Shown here: positions 7,415 through 14,552 of the stretch, one piece after another
Position numbering within the stretch: position 1 is the stretch's first letter
How the letters are laid out: every line of letters begins with the position of its first letter
Assembly: GCA_023954595.1 (NCBI GenBank)
Contig: JAGSHJ010000031.1
Span: 1-14,552, forward strand
Reading direction: 5' to 3'
DNA: 14,552 nt
From: Bacteriovoracaceae bacterium
Lineage (GTDB): Bacteria > Bdellovibrionota > Bacteriovoracia > Bacteriovoracales > Bacteriovoracaceae
Position numbers and translations under genes: made by a program
Notes under the pieces: generated by a model
Seen by the model: the letters and a program-made list of their open reading frames with translations, nothing else
Database searches by the model: none
Told to the model about the DNA's origin: nothing

Positions 7415-10400
7415 ATGAATGGGGATGACGTGGATAAAATTTTAGTACTCGATGGCGCTATGGGCACCATGATTCAAAAGTACAACCTTAGCGAAGAAGA
7501 TTATCGCGGTGAAAGGTTCAAAGACTACCCAAGCCCCCTCAAAGGTAACAATGACCTCCTAAGCATCACAAAACCATCAGTGATCAAAGAGATCCACCAA
7601 AAGTATCTTAAGGCCGGTGCTGACATAATTGAAACCAACACATTCAGTGCTACAAGTGTTGCCATGGCCGATTATGACATGGAAGATTTGGTCTATGAGC
7701 TAAACTTTGAATCAGCAAGGCTTGCCAGAGAAGCTGCTGACGAATACACAAAACTTACTCCCAATCAGCCACGTTTTGTCGCAGGCTCCATAGGCCCTAC
7801 AAATAAAACAGCTTCATTATCTCCAGATGTTAATAATCCAGGCTATAGAGCAATTACTTTTGATGAGCTAGTTCTAACATATAAAGAACAGATCAAGGCC
7901 TTGGATGATGGAGGGGTTGATTTTCTCCTGGTGGAGACAGTCTTTGACACTCTTAATGCAAAGGCCGCACTATTTGCCATTCAAAGCTATTATGAAGAGA
8001 TCGGTAAAAAACAAATTCCAGTTATGATCAGTGGAACAATTACTGACCAGTCAGGAAGAACTCTATCAGGGCAAACAATTGAGGCCTTCCTTTATTCAGT
8101 TTCCCACTTCCCTCTAATGAGTATTGGTATCAACTGTGCTTTGGGCGCAGATCTTATGAGGCCATACATTAAAACTCTATCAGAGAAAGCTCCATTCAAA
8201 GTAAGTATGTATCCAAATGCAGGACTTCCAAATGAATTTGGAGAATACGATCAAACTCCTAAGGAGATGGCAGATATTCTTGAAGAGTATCTTGCTGATG
8301 GACACATCAATATTGTTGGCGGTTGTTGTGGGACAACAGATAAACATATTGAAGAGATTGCCAAAAGGGCCAAAAACTATAAACCACACATCACACCACA
8401 GCTTCCAAGACAACCACGATATAGTGGACTAGAGCCTCTTACAATTTTTGAAGGAAGTAATTTCATCAATATTGGTGAGAGAACAAATATTGCAGGTTCT
8501 CTAAAATTTAGAAAATTAATAAAAGAAGAAAAGTACGAAGAAGCGATTGAAGTAGCTAAAAGCCAAGTTGAAAACGGTGCCCAGGTTCTTGATGTCAATA
8601 TGGACGATGGGATGATCGATGGACTTAGTGCGATGACAACCTTTTTAAACCTAATTGCATCAGAGCCTGATATCGCAAGAATTCCAGTCATGATTGACTC
8701 CTCTAAGTGGGAGATTATTGAAGCTGGACTAAAATGCGTACAGGGTAAAAGTATCGTTAATTCACTCTCCCTTAAAGAGGGAGAAGAAGAATTCCTAGAG
8801 AGGGCCGCCAAGGTAAAAATGTATGGCGGAGCAATTGTTGTCATGGCATTTGACGAGAAGGGACAGGCCGATACATACGAGCGACGAGTTGAAATTTGTA
8901 AAAGAGCATATGATCTTCTTGTAGAGGAAATAAACTTTCCACCAGAAGACATCATTTTTGATCCAAACATATTGGCCATCGCAACAGGCATTGAAGAACA
9001 TGACAACTATGGAGTTGATTTCATAAACGCCACACGATGGATTAAAGAGAACCTCCCCTACGCCAAAGTAAGTGGTGGAGTAAGTAACCTTTCATTTTCA
9101 TTCAGAGGGAATAATGCCGTAAGAGAGGCGATTCACAGTGTGTTTCTATTTCATGCAATTAAGGCCGGAATGGATATGGGCATTGTTAATCCTGGCATGA
9201 TTGAAGTTTATGATGAAATTCCAAATGAGCTCAGAGAGCTTGTTGAAGATGTTGTTTTAAATAGAAACAAAGAAGCAACTGAGAAGTTGGTTGATTTTGC
9301 AGAGAATTTTAAAGGCGAGAAGAAAGAGAGAAAGCGTGATCTTGAATGGAGAAATGCTCCAGTAAAAGAGCGTATTGCTCATGCACTAGTCAAAGGAATT
9401 CCAGAATTTATTGAGGCCGATGCAGAAGAAGCAAGAAAAGAGCTCGCTCGTCCTATTGAAGTAATCGAAGGCCCATTGATGGATGGCATGAATGTCGTGG
9501 GTGAGCTTTTTGGCGAAGGTAAGATGTTTCTACCTCAAGTCGTGAAGTCTGCCCGAGTTATGAAAAAAGCTGTCGCCTATCTTCAGCCTTATATTGAAGA
9601 TGAAAAAGATGGTTCATCTCGCTCTAAGGGTAAAATCCTCATGGCAACAGTCAAAGGTGATGTCCACGACATTGGTAAAAACATTGTCTCTGTAGTTTTG
9701 GCCTGTAATAACTTTGAAGTTATTGATATGGGTGTCATGGTTCCTGCGGAAAAGATCCTCAAACTCGCTCAAGAAGAAAACGTGGATATCATAGGACTAT
9801 CAGGACTCATTACTCCAAGCTTGGATGAAATGGTCAATGTCGCTCAAGAGATGGAGCGATTAGACTTTGAGGTTCCCCTACTCATCGGTGGAGCCACAAC
9901 TTCAAGAGTTCATACTGCTGTAAAAATTGATCAGCATTATTCAGGGACTGTTCTTCATGTGGCGGATGCTTCTAAGAGTGTCCCGGTTGCTCAAATGGTT
10001 TTAACCAACTCGGACAAGCTCAAGCAAGACACCAAAGCACAATATGAAAAAATGCGAGAAGCGCACAAAAATAAAAATCAAAGATATGAACTAACCTCAC
10101 TTGAAGCTGCAAGACAAAACAAAGAGAAGATTGAGTGGGAATCCCACACGCCGCCAAAACCAAATTTTACAGGTGTAAAATTAATCGATGATATCTCGCT
10201 CACAACTTTAAGAGAGTACATTGATTGGACACCATTTTTTAATACATGGAGGCTCAGAGGTGCTTACCCACAAATTCTTGAAGATGAGAAATATGGAGAA
10301 GAGGCCAAAAAGCTCTTTGCAGACGCCCAGATGTATCTTGATGAGATGATCAACTCAGGTGTGGTTATTAATAAAGCAAAGCTTGCTTTCTTTGCGGCAA

Positions 10401-11059
10401 ATAGCATCGGCGAAGACATTGAAATCTATGAGGATGAGACGAAAGAGAAAGTTCTTATGACTCTTTCAATGCTTAGAAATCAAAGAGACATGCAAAAGAG
10501 TCCAAACCGTTGTCTTGCCGACTACATAGCACCAAAAGAAAGTGGCGTTATCGACTACATGGGTGCCTTCATTGTAACAGCAGGACATGGAGTTGAAGAT
10601 CTTTGTGAAAAGTATAAAAAAGACAATGATGACTACGCCGTCATTATGATCAAGGCACTGGCGGACAGGTTGGCAGAGGCCTATGCGGAATATGCGCACA
10701 AACTTGTAAGACAAGACTTTTGGGGCTACAGCAAAGATGAAGGCCTTACCAATGAAGATCTTATCAAAGAGAAATATCAAGGTATCAGACCTGCCCCAGG
10801 GTATGCGGCCTGCCCTGATCACACAGAAAAAATTAAACTTTTTGAACTTCTTAAAGCATCAGATATTGGAGTGGAGCTAACTGAATCATGTGCCATGAAC
10901 CCTGCTGCAAGTGTAAGCGGCTGGTATATATCTCATCCAGACTCAAGATACTTCAATGTAGGCTACATTGGTGAAGATCAATTAGAAGATTACGCAAAAA
11001 GAAAAAATATGACTATAGAGCAGGCCCGTAAATGGCTATCCCCTCTATTAGAGATGTAG
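7415..11059 (+). CDS. metH: Cobalamin-dependent methionine synthase
   Basis: Transfers the methyl group of 5-methyl-tetrahydrofolate to homocysteine through bound cobalamin, making methionine in the cytosol. The 1214 residues compare with 1227 in E. coli and all modules are present. The homocysteine domain has zinc ligands Cys241 (GINCALG) and Cys304-Cys305 (GGCCGTT). The pterin-binding domain begins near residue 350 (FINIGERTNIAGS). The B12 domain carries DVHDIGKN with the cobalt-ligand His751, then GLSGLITPS and GGATTS. The reactivation domain at the C-terminus has RPAPGYAACPDHTEK (from Arg1125) and SCAMNPAASVSGWY for S-adenosylmethionine binding. Offsets to E. coli are small (six to nine residues), so nothing essential is missing. 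The ATG at 7415 lacks a Shine-Dalgarno; an in-frame GTG at 7430 has GGGG five bases before it and could be the true start. metF follows after 28 bases. Confidence 0.98.
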   Translation: MNGDDVDKILVLDGAMGTMIQKYNLSEEDYRGERFKDYPSPLKGNNDLLSITKPSVIKEIHQKYLKAGADIIETNTFSATSVAMADYDMEDLVYELNFESARLAREAADEYTKLTPNQPRFVAGSIGPTNKTASLSPDVNNPGYRAITFDELVLTYKEQIKALDDGGVDFLLVETVFDTLNAKAALFAIQSYYEEIGKKQIPVMISGTITDQSGRTLSGQTIEAFLYSVSHFPLMSIGINCALGADLMRPYIKTLSEKAPFKVSMYPNAGLPNEFGEYDQTPKEMADILEEYLADGHINIVGGCCGTTDKHIEEIAKRAKNYKPHITPQLPRQPRYSGLEPLTIFEGSNFINIGERTNIAGSLKFRKLIKEEKYEEAIEVAKSQVENGAQVLDVNMDDGMIDGLSAMTTFLNLIASEPDIARIPVMIDSSKWEIIEAGLKCVQGKSIVNSLSLKEGEEEFLERAAKVKMYGGAIVVMAFDEKGQADTYERRVEICKRAYDLLVEEINFPPEDIIFDPNILAIATGIEEHDNYGVDFINATRWIKENLPYAKVSGGVSNLSFSFRGNNAVREAIHSVFLFHAIKAGMDMGIVNPGMIEVYDEIPNELRELVEDVVLNRNKEATEKLVDFAENFKGEKKERKRDLEWRNAPVKERIAHALVKGIPEFIEADAEEARKELARPIEVIEGPLMDGMNVVGELFGEGKMFLPQVVKSARVMKKAVAYLQPYIEDEKDGSSRSKGKILMATVKGDVHDIGKNIVSVVLACNNFEVIDMGVMVPAEKILKLAQEENVDIIGLSGLITPSLDEMVNVAQEMERLDFEVPLLIGGATTSRVHTAVKIDQHYSGTVLHVADASKSVPVAQMVLTNSDKLKQDTKAQYEKMREAHKNKNQRYELTSLEAARQNKEKIEWESHTPPKPNFTGVKLIDDISLTTLREYIDWTPFFNTWRLRGAYPQILEDEKYGEEAKKLFADAQMYLDEMINSGVVINKAKLAFFAANSIGEDIEIYEDETKEKVLMTLSMLRNQRDMQKSPNRCLADYIAPKESGVIDYMGAFIVTAGHGVEDLCEKYKKDNDDYAVIMIKALADRLAEAYAEYAHKLVRQDFWGYSKDEGLTNEDLIKEKYQGIRPAPGYAACPDHTEKIKLFELLKASDIGVELTESCAMNPAASVSGWYISHPDSRYFNVGYIGEDQLEDYAKRKNMTIEQARKWLSPLLEM

Positions 11060-11087
11060 GCCCCATTAAATTTTAAGGAAAATGTGA

Positions 11088-12044
11088 ATGACAAAAATTG
11101 TAGATCACCTAAAAGCGTCAGATGAGACATTATTCTCTTTTGAGATTTTGCCACCAATTAAAGGCCATGGAATACAAAAACTATTTAACCAGGTTGAACC
11201 TTTAATGGAGTTCAGACCCAAATTCATTGATGTTACTTATCACCGTGAAGAGTACGTCTATAAAAAGAAGCAAAATGGACTTTTAGAAAAAGTATCTCTT
11301 AGAAAGCGTCCAGGAACTGTAGGTATCTGTGCTGCCCTCATGAATAAGTTTCAAGTTGATCCTGTGCCTCACCTAATCTGTGGCGGGTTCTCCAAAGAAG
11401 AAACTGAATCAGCACTTATGGATTGTCATTTTTTAGGAATAGACAATGTATTAGCACTCAGAGGCGATGCAATTAAATCTGAACAACGATTTGTTCCAAC
11501 AGAAGGCGGACATGCCTATGCGAGTGAGCTCGTTAAGCAAATATCTGATATGAACAAAGGCCAATATCTTTATCAAGAAGATGAGGGTGCGGAATCCACA
11601 AACTTCTGCACCGGTGTTGCCGGTTATCCAGAAAAACACTTTGAGGCCCCTAATTTTAATACAGATCTAAAACACCTTAAAAGAAAGGTTGATTTGGGTG
11701 CGGAATTTATCGTGACTCAGATGTTTTTTGATAATGATAAGTTCTTTGATTTTGTCGACCGTTGCCGTGCAGCCGATATCCATGTTCCAATCATCCCTGG
11801 TCTGAAACCACTGACAACCCTACGACAACTGAGTATTTTACCTAGTATTTTCTTTATTGATCTGCCAGATGAGCTCGTTCAAGCGGTAGAAGCGTGTAAA
11901 ACCAATGAAGATGTGCGAAAAGTAGGCATAGAATGGTCTATAAATCAGTGTAAAGAACTCAAAAAAAGGAATGTTCCTTGCTTGCACTTCTACTCTATGG
12001 GAAAATCCGACAATATTAAAACCATAGCAAGTGAGATTTTTTAA
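11088..12044 (+). CDS. metF: Methylenetetrahydrofolate reductase
   Basis: Flavoenzyme reducing 5,10-methylene-tetrahydrofolate to 5-methyl-tetrahydrofolate, the methyl donor for MetH just upstream. The 318 residues show the family's active-site motifs: FSFEILPP with the catalytic Glu19, LALRGD ending at Asp127 (equivalent to E. coli Asp120) and TQMFFDN with Gln211 (equivalent to Gln183). Compared with E. coli MetF (296 residues) there is extra sequence between the RGD and TQMFFD motifs, including an acidic segment near 160-170. FEILPP, in place of FEFFPP, together with RKRPGTVGIC recalls the MetF of Bacteroidota as I remember it. The start is supported by AAGGAA at 11075-11080, seven bases before the ATG. 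Its stop shares one base with the next start (TAATG), implying coupled translation with the glycosyltransferase. Confidence 0.96.
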   Translation: MTKIVDHLKASDETLFSFEILPPIKGHGIQKLFNQVEPLMEFRPKFIDVTYHREEYVYKKKQNGLLEKVSLRKRPGTVGICAALMNKFQVDPVPHLICGGFSKEETESALMDCHFLGIDNVLALRGDAIKSEQRFVPTEGGHAYASELVKQISDMNKGQYLYQEDEGAESTNFCTGVAGYPEKHFEAPNFNTDLKHLKRKVDLGAEFIVTQMFFDNDKFFDFVDRCRAADIHVPIIPGLKPLTTLRQLSILPSIFFIDLPDELVQAVEACKTNEDVRKVGIEWSINQCKELKKRNVPCLHFYSMGKSDNIKTIASEIF

Positions 12045-12772
12045 TGCTTCCATATGATAAGTCACTACTTATTATTCCGACATACAATGAAATTGATAAT
12101 ATCCAGAGAATGCTGGATACCATAGATGAGCTTTATCCAGATTTAAATATTCTGATTCTAGACGATGGCTCACCAGATGGAACTGCAGATGTTGTTAAAA
12201 AGAAACAGGCCAGTAAACCAAATCTCCACCTGATTGAAAGACAAGCAAAGCTTGGCCTTGGTACTGCATATATCACTGGCTTTAAATATGCTCTAGAGAG
12301 AGACTTCCAATTTGTTTTTGAAATGGATTGTGATTTTAGTCATGACCCAGCTGATATTCAAAGACTTCTTGAAGCTGCTCAAACAAACGACTTAGTTATT
12401 GGTTCTCGCTATATTGATGGAATCAGAATCATCAACTGGCCAATGAGAAGACTTCTATTGTCCTACTTTGCTGGAGTCTACACGAGATGGATCACAGGAC
12501 TTAAGGTACTTGATGCAACTGGTGGATTTAAGTGTTTTACAAGATCTGCTCTTGAATCTCTTAATCTTGATAAGGTTTTCAGTAACGGATACTCATTTCA
12601 AATTGAGCTAAACTACAAGGTTTGGTCCAAAGGATTGAAAGTTAAAGAAGTGCCAATCGTATTTACTGAAAGACGTGACGGACAATCAAAAATGTCAGGT
12701 GGCATTGTATATGAAGCAGTCTTTGCAGTTATAAGTCTTAGAGTTAGAAAGATACTAGGGATTCTACATTAA
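12044..12772 (+). CDS. Polyprenol-phosphate sugar transferase, GT2 family (DPM1-like)
   Basis: A 242-residue glycosyltransferase of family GT2, closest in pattern to dolichol-phosphate mannose synthase and bacterial polyprenol monophosphomannose synthase. The nucleotide-binding start SLLIIPTYNE (7-16) is followed by DDGSPDGTADVV (40-51), the metal and sugar site EMDCDFSHDP (93-102), GSRYIDG (120-126), TGGFKCF (159-165) and FTERRDGQSKMS (207-218). No multi-spanning membrane domain is attached, as in the soluble catalytic form; it should work at the inner face of the cytoplasmic membrane. The likely reaction moves mannose, or glucose or another hexose, from a nucleotide sugar to polyprenol phosphate. 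manA nearby favours mannose, but the sequence alone does not fix the donor. Its ATG overlaps the metF stop, and the PAP2 gene follows after one base. Confidence 0.9.
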   Translation: MLPYDKSLLIIPTYNEIDNIQRMLDTIDELYPDLNILILDDGSPDGTADVVKKKQASKPNLHLIERQAKLGLGTAYITGFKYALERDFQFVFEMDCDFSHDPADIQRLLEAAQTNDLVIGSRYIDGIRIINWPMRRLLLSYFAGVYTRWITGLKVLDATGGFKCFTRSALESLNLDKVFSNGYSFQIELNYKVWSKGLKVKEVPIVFTERRDGQSKMSGGIVYEAVFAVISLRVRKILGILH

Positions 12773-12773
12773 T

Positions 12774-13358
12774 ATGCTCGCCGATATCATCCAATGGGAT
12801 AAAAATTTATTTCTAGAACTAAATGCGCTCCATAGCCCTTGGCTCGATCCAGTAATGGATTGGATCTCACATAGTATGATTCCAGCTTTTATAATTCTTG
12901 GATTCACTCTATTTTTTGGCTACAAGCTCTTTCAAAAAAAAGCATTCATACTCATATTCTTTACATTTTTGAGTATTGGCATAACAGACTCTGTTTCCAG
13001 TAGAATTTTAAAGCCTGGCTTTGAAAGGCTAAGGCCTTGTCATAACCCGGAATTTATAGATAAGTTTCACACTGTTGGACAGTGCTGGGGTGGGAAGTTT
13101 GGCTTTGTCTCTTCTCATGCTGCAAATACTTTTGGTATCGCTATATTTTTGTGGTTGGTGTTTAGAAGAAAGTACAACTTCTTTGGAGTACTTATTCCCT
13201 ATGCTGCATTAGTGAGCTACACAAGAATCTATTTGGCAAAACACTACCCACTAGATTTAGTAGGTGGAGCTATCTTAGGTGCTTTAAGTGCAGCTCTTTT
13301 GTTTTTTATTTGGAATCGTTGGGTCCTGAATCAAAAGTCCGTCCCATATCAACAATAA
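12774..13358 (+). CDS. PAP2-family membrane phosphatase
   Basis: A 194-residue integral membrane phosphatase of the PAP2 superfamily, which hydrolyses lipid phosphates or pyrophosphates at the periplasmic face. The three catalytic motifs are present: K80-x6-R87-P88, the PSGH-type motif as VSSH with His115, and R151-x5-H157-x3-D161. Hydrophobic segments lie at about 36-50, 56-70, 118-130, 136-150 and 162-181. Size and motifs suit an undecaprenyl-pyrophosphate phosphatase or a lipid A or phosphatidylglycerol-phosphate phosphatase; these cannot be separated here. Position one base after a polyprenol-phosphate glycosyltransferase favours recycling of a polyprenol carrier. There is no Shine-Dalgarno at normal spacing, so translation is probably coupled to the previous gene. 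The last 53 bases overlap the convergent exported-protein gene. Confidence 0.9.
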   Translation: MLADIIQWDKNLFLELNALHSPWLDPVMDWISHSMIPAFIILGFTLFFGYKLFQKKAFILIFFTFLSIGITDSVSSRILKPGFERLRPCHNPEFIDKFHTVGQCWGGKFGFVSSHAANTFGIAIFLWLVFRRKYNFFGVLIPYAALVSYTRIYLAKHYPLDLVGGAILGALSAALLFFIWNRWVLNQKSVPYQQ

Positions 13359-14196
13359 TCCTATTGCCCTGAACACTAACAGAATCTAGTTTTAAGTTTC
13401 TAATAGTTCTAAGGGCAAGGCCTCTAATTGAAAAAATACCAAGCTTCGCTTTATAAAGATCAATTAATAACTTTTTGTTCTCTTGGTCATTTTTAATCTT
13501 ACCACCAAAATAAAGCCATGAATTTATCCATGAATCGAGAAGCAGGCTTCCAGAGAAGGTTTGCTCCTTAAATACAACACGCATATTTCTACCCATCACA
13601 GGTATAGTGTTTGTTGACTCTGGGCAAAAGGCCGATTCAATATCTTTAACTAGTTCTGGATTTTCTTCTATTACTTGTTGCTTGAAAACTTTTGGAACAA
13701 TAGGCCCAAGCTTAATTGACTTAACCGCCACATCCCCATTATTAATGAAGCCCTCAAGAACCGACATGTCTTTTACAACATCTCCTGTAATATCTGTCAG
13801 GTCACTAGAGATTTCCACTTTAGTAAAAATGTATTCTGCAGGTTCAATAAATAGCTTTAATTCATCCAAGTTGGAATAAAACTTTTTGTGAGTTGATTTG
13901 ATATCAACACCACTGAACTCTAGGGTTCTAAAAACATTTAGAAAGCTGAAGTCAAAATTGATTTGAACTGTTGTATTAAGGTCATTTAGAACAAGGTTTT
14001 CTTCAAGATAGTTGAATTCTACTTCAATATTTCTGTGATCGATTTTAACCACATCCAAATCATAGCTTGCGTGCTGAGCAAATGCCTTGCCCTTTTTATC
14101 ACTATAGTGACCAGTGATTTTATCTACTTTTACAAGTGGAAAGCTGGCCCATGCAGCTTGTACACACAGAAGTGCTGTAAGTGTAGTAAGTTTCAC
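13306..14196 (-). CDS. Exported protein of unknown function, possibly DUF2993-like
   Basis: I do not firmly recognise this 296-residue protein. From the GTG at 14194-14196 it begins with a short signal peptide, MKLTTLTALLCVQAAWA followed by Ser, with an A-W-A cleavage site, so it should be exported to the periplasm or outer membrane. There is no lipobox cysteine. The mature part looks rich in beta strands, alternating polar and hydrophobic residues, and its end (LKLDSVSVQGNRIIVDMG) weakly recalls phospholipid-binding DUF2993/LmeA proteins; that is a guess. One cysteine remains at about position 187. The frame is open to a GTG at 14217, but AAGGAG five bases before 14196 and the signal peptide position decide for the shorter form. 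It starts one base after the DCC-family gene ends and converges on the PAP2 gene. Confidence 0.8.
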   Translation of the reverse strand: MKLTTLTALLCVQAAWASFPLVKVDKITGHYSDKKGKAFAQHASYDLDVVKIDHRNIEVEFNYLEENLVLNDLNTTVQINFDFSFLNVFRTLEFSGVDIKSTHKKFYSNLDELKLFIEPAEYIFTKVEISSDLTDITGDVVKDMSVLEGFINNGDVAVKSIKLGPIVPKVFKQQVIEENPELVKDIESAFCPESTNTIPVMGRNMRVVFKEQTFSGSLLLDSWINSWLYFGGKIKNDQENKKLLIDLYKAKLGIFSIRGLALRTIRNLKLDSVSVQGNRIIVDMGRTFDSGPNDSK

Positions 14197-14197
14197 A

Positions 14198-14552
14198 CTA
14201 TCTCCTTTTCTTGCCACAACCGTGACAATCTTTCTTAACCTTGTCTCTTAACTCATTCACCTTGTCGTAGAAGAAGTTAACTGCTTTTTTTCCGCTTTCG
14301 CTCTCAACTAACCAAGCAAATTTCTTCACCCCAGGATAGTTGGCAATTAAATATTCAACAACTTGCCCGCCTTTTAAGACACGGCCAGATTCATCAAGAA
14401 GATGTATAGTTTGTTCACATTCTGACTTCTCGAGTTGTGGAAAACTCTCGTATATCCACGACTCTTGTAAAGGAGTCATCTGTATCTTTTCTTCTTTATC
14501 AATAAACTGAAGTGCCTGCTTAAAGCGAACGCACAAAGGGCATTGCTCATCA
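14198..14552 (-). CDS. DCC-family (DUF393) thiol-disulfide oxidoreductase-like protein, 5' end beyond the window
   Basis: The minus-strand frame is open to the right edge. Translating past the first possible start (a TTG) gives DEQCPLCVRFKQAL, the D-x-x-C-x-x-C signature of DUF393 proteins, so the true start lies outside the window. Further family features are MTPLQE, IHLLDESGRVLKGGQVVEYL and a Phe/Trp-rich stretch after it. About 118 residues are visible against a usual 110-140, so little is missing. The C-terminus ends in CHGCGKKRR, adding a second C-x-x-C that I do not remember as standard for the family. Members are thioredoxin-fold proteins thought to act in thiol-disulfide exchange; the partner is unknown. 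The exported-protein gene begins one base after the stop. Confidence 0.85.
   Translation of the reverse strand, partial: DEQCPLCVRFKQALQFIDKEEKIQMTPLQESWIYESFPQLEKSECEQTIHLLDESGRVLKGGQVVEYLIANYPGVKKFAWLVESESGKKAVNFFYDKVNELRDKVKKDCHGCGKKRR
14202..14207 (-). promoter_or_regulatory. Ribosome binding site deciding the start of the exported protein
   Basis: The minus strand reads AAGGAG, then five bases, then GTG at 14196. The site sits inside the last codons of the DCC-family gene, so both genes are probably on one transcript. It argues against the upstream GTG at 14217, which would precede this site and displace the signal peptide from the N-terminus. Confidence 0.75.

Noticed and set aside
8377..9006. 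209-residue open frame on the minus strand inside metH
   Set aside because: It lies wholly within the highly conserved pterin domain of metH, is unusually rich in Ser and Ile as antisense frames often are, and shows no known motif.
10466..10822. 118-residue open frame on the minus strand inside metH
   Set aside because: It overlaps the conserved reactivation domain of metH and matches no family.
14197..14217. Longer form of the exported protein starting at GTG 14217
   Set aside because: It would put seven residues before the signal peptide and overlap the upstream gene, while AAGGAG is correctly spaced for the GTG at 14196.

Overview
The window is a gene-dense chromosomal stretch from an AT-rich Gram-negative bacterium; the longest gap between genes is 120 bases. 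I see no mobile element, CRISPR array, tRNA or rRNA. Kdo-pathway KdsD, a CTC-type ribosomal protein L25, a full-length cobalamin-dependent MetH and a MetF of the 'FEILPP' type suggest a Bdellovibrionota-like organism (Bacteriovoracales, e.g. Bacteriovorax or Halobacteriovorax relatives). That placement is inference from gene style and composition; no marker gene proves it.

Layout. (1) 1-624, minus: rplY (L25/CTC), cut by the left edge, with a strong ribosome binding site and a likely -10 box. (2) 729-1493, minus: an unrecognised, probably helical 254-residue protein. (3) 1575-5385, plus: a tight three-gene unit of two tandem YbjT-like atypical short-chain dehydrogenases (the second lacks the DUF2867 tail) and an MFS transporter. 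(4) 5382-7294, minus: kdsD (arabinose-5-phosphate isomerase) preceded by manA (class I mannose-6-phosphate isomerase). The kdsD stop overlaps the MFS stop by 4 bases. (5) 7295-7414: the divergent manA/metH intergenic region, with an ordered set of TTAGTGT repeats and a TGTTACA-N7-TGTAACA inverted repeat. (6) 7415-13358, plus: metH, metF, a DPM1-like polyprenol-phosphate glycosyltransferase and a PAP2 phosphatase, packed as one probable operon. (7) 13306-14552, minus: a DCC-family (DUF393) thiol-disulfide protein cut by the right edge, followed one base later by an exported protein of unknown function. The latter's 3' end overlaps the PAP2 gene by 53 bases.

How the genes work together. MetF makes 5-methyl-tetrahydrofolate, and MetH uses it to remethylate homocysteine. 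ManA supplies mannose-6-phosphate, the entry to GDP-mannose. The DPM1-like enzyme could charge a polyprenol phosphate with mannose or another sugar, and the PAP2 phosphatase could recycle lipid pyrophosphates. KdsD starts the Kdo branch for the lipopolysaccharide core. The centre of the window therefore combines one-carbon metabolism with envelope sugar supply. The least explained elements are the repeat array before metH, the YbjT pair with its transporter, and the two unknown minus-strand proteins.
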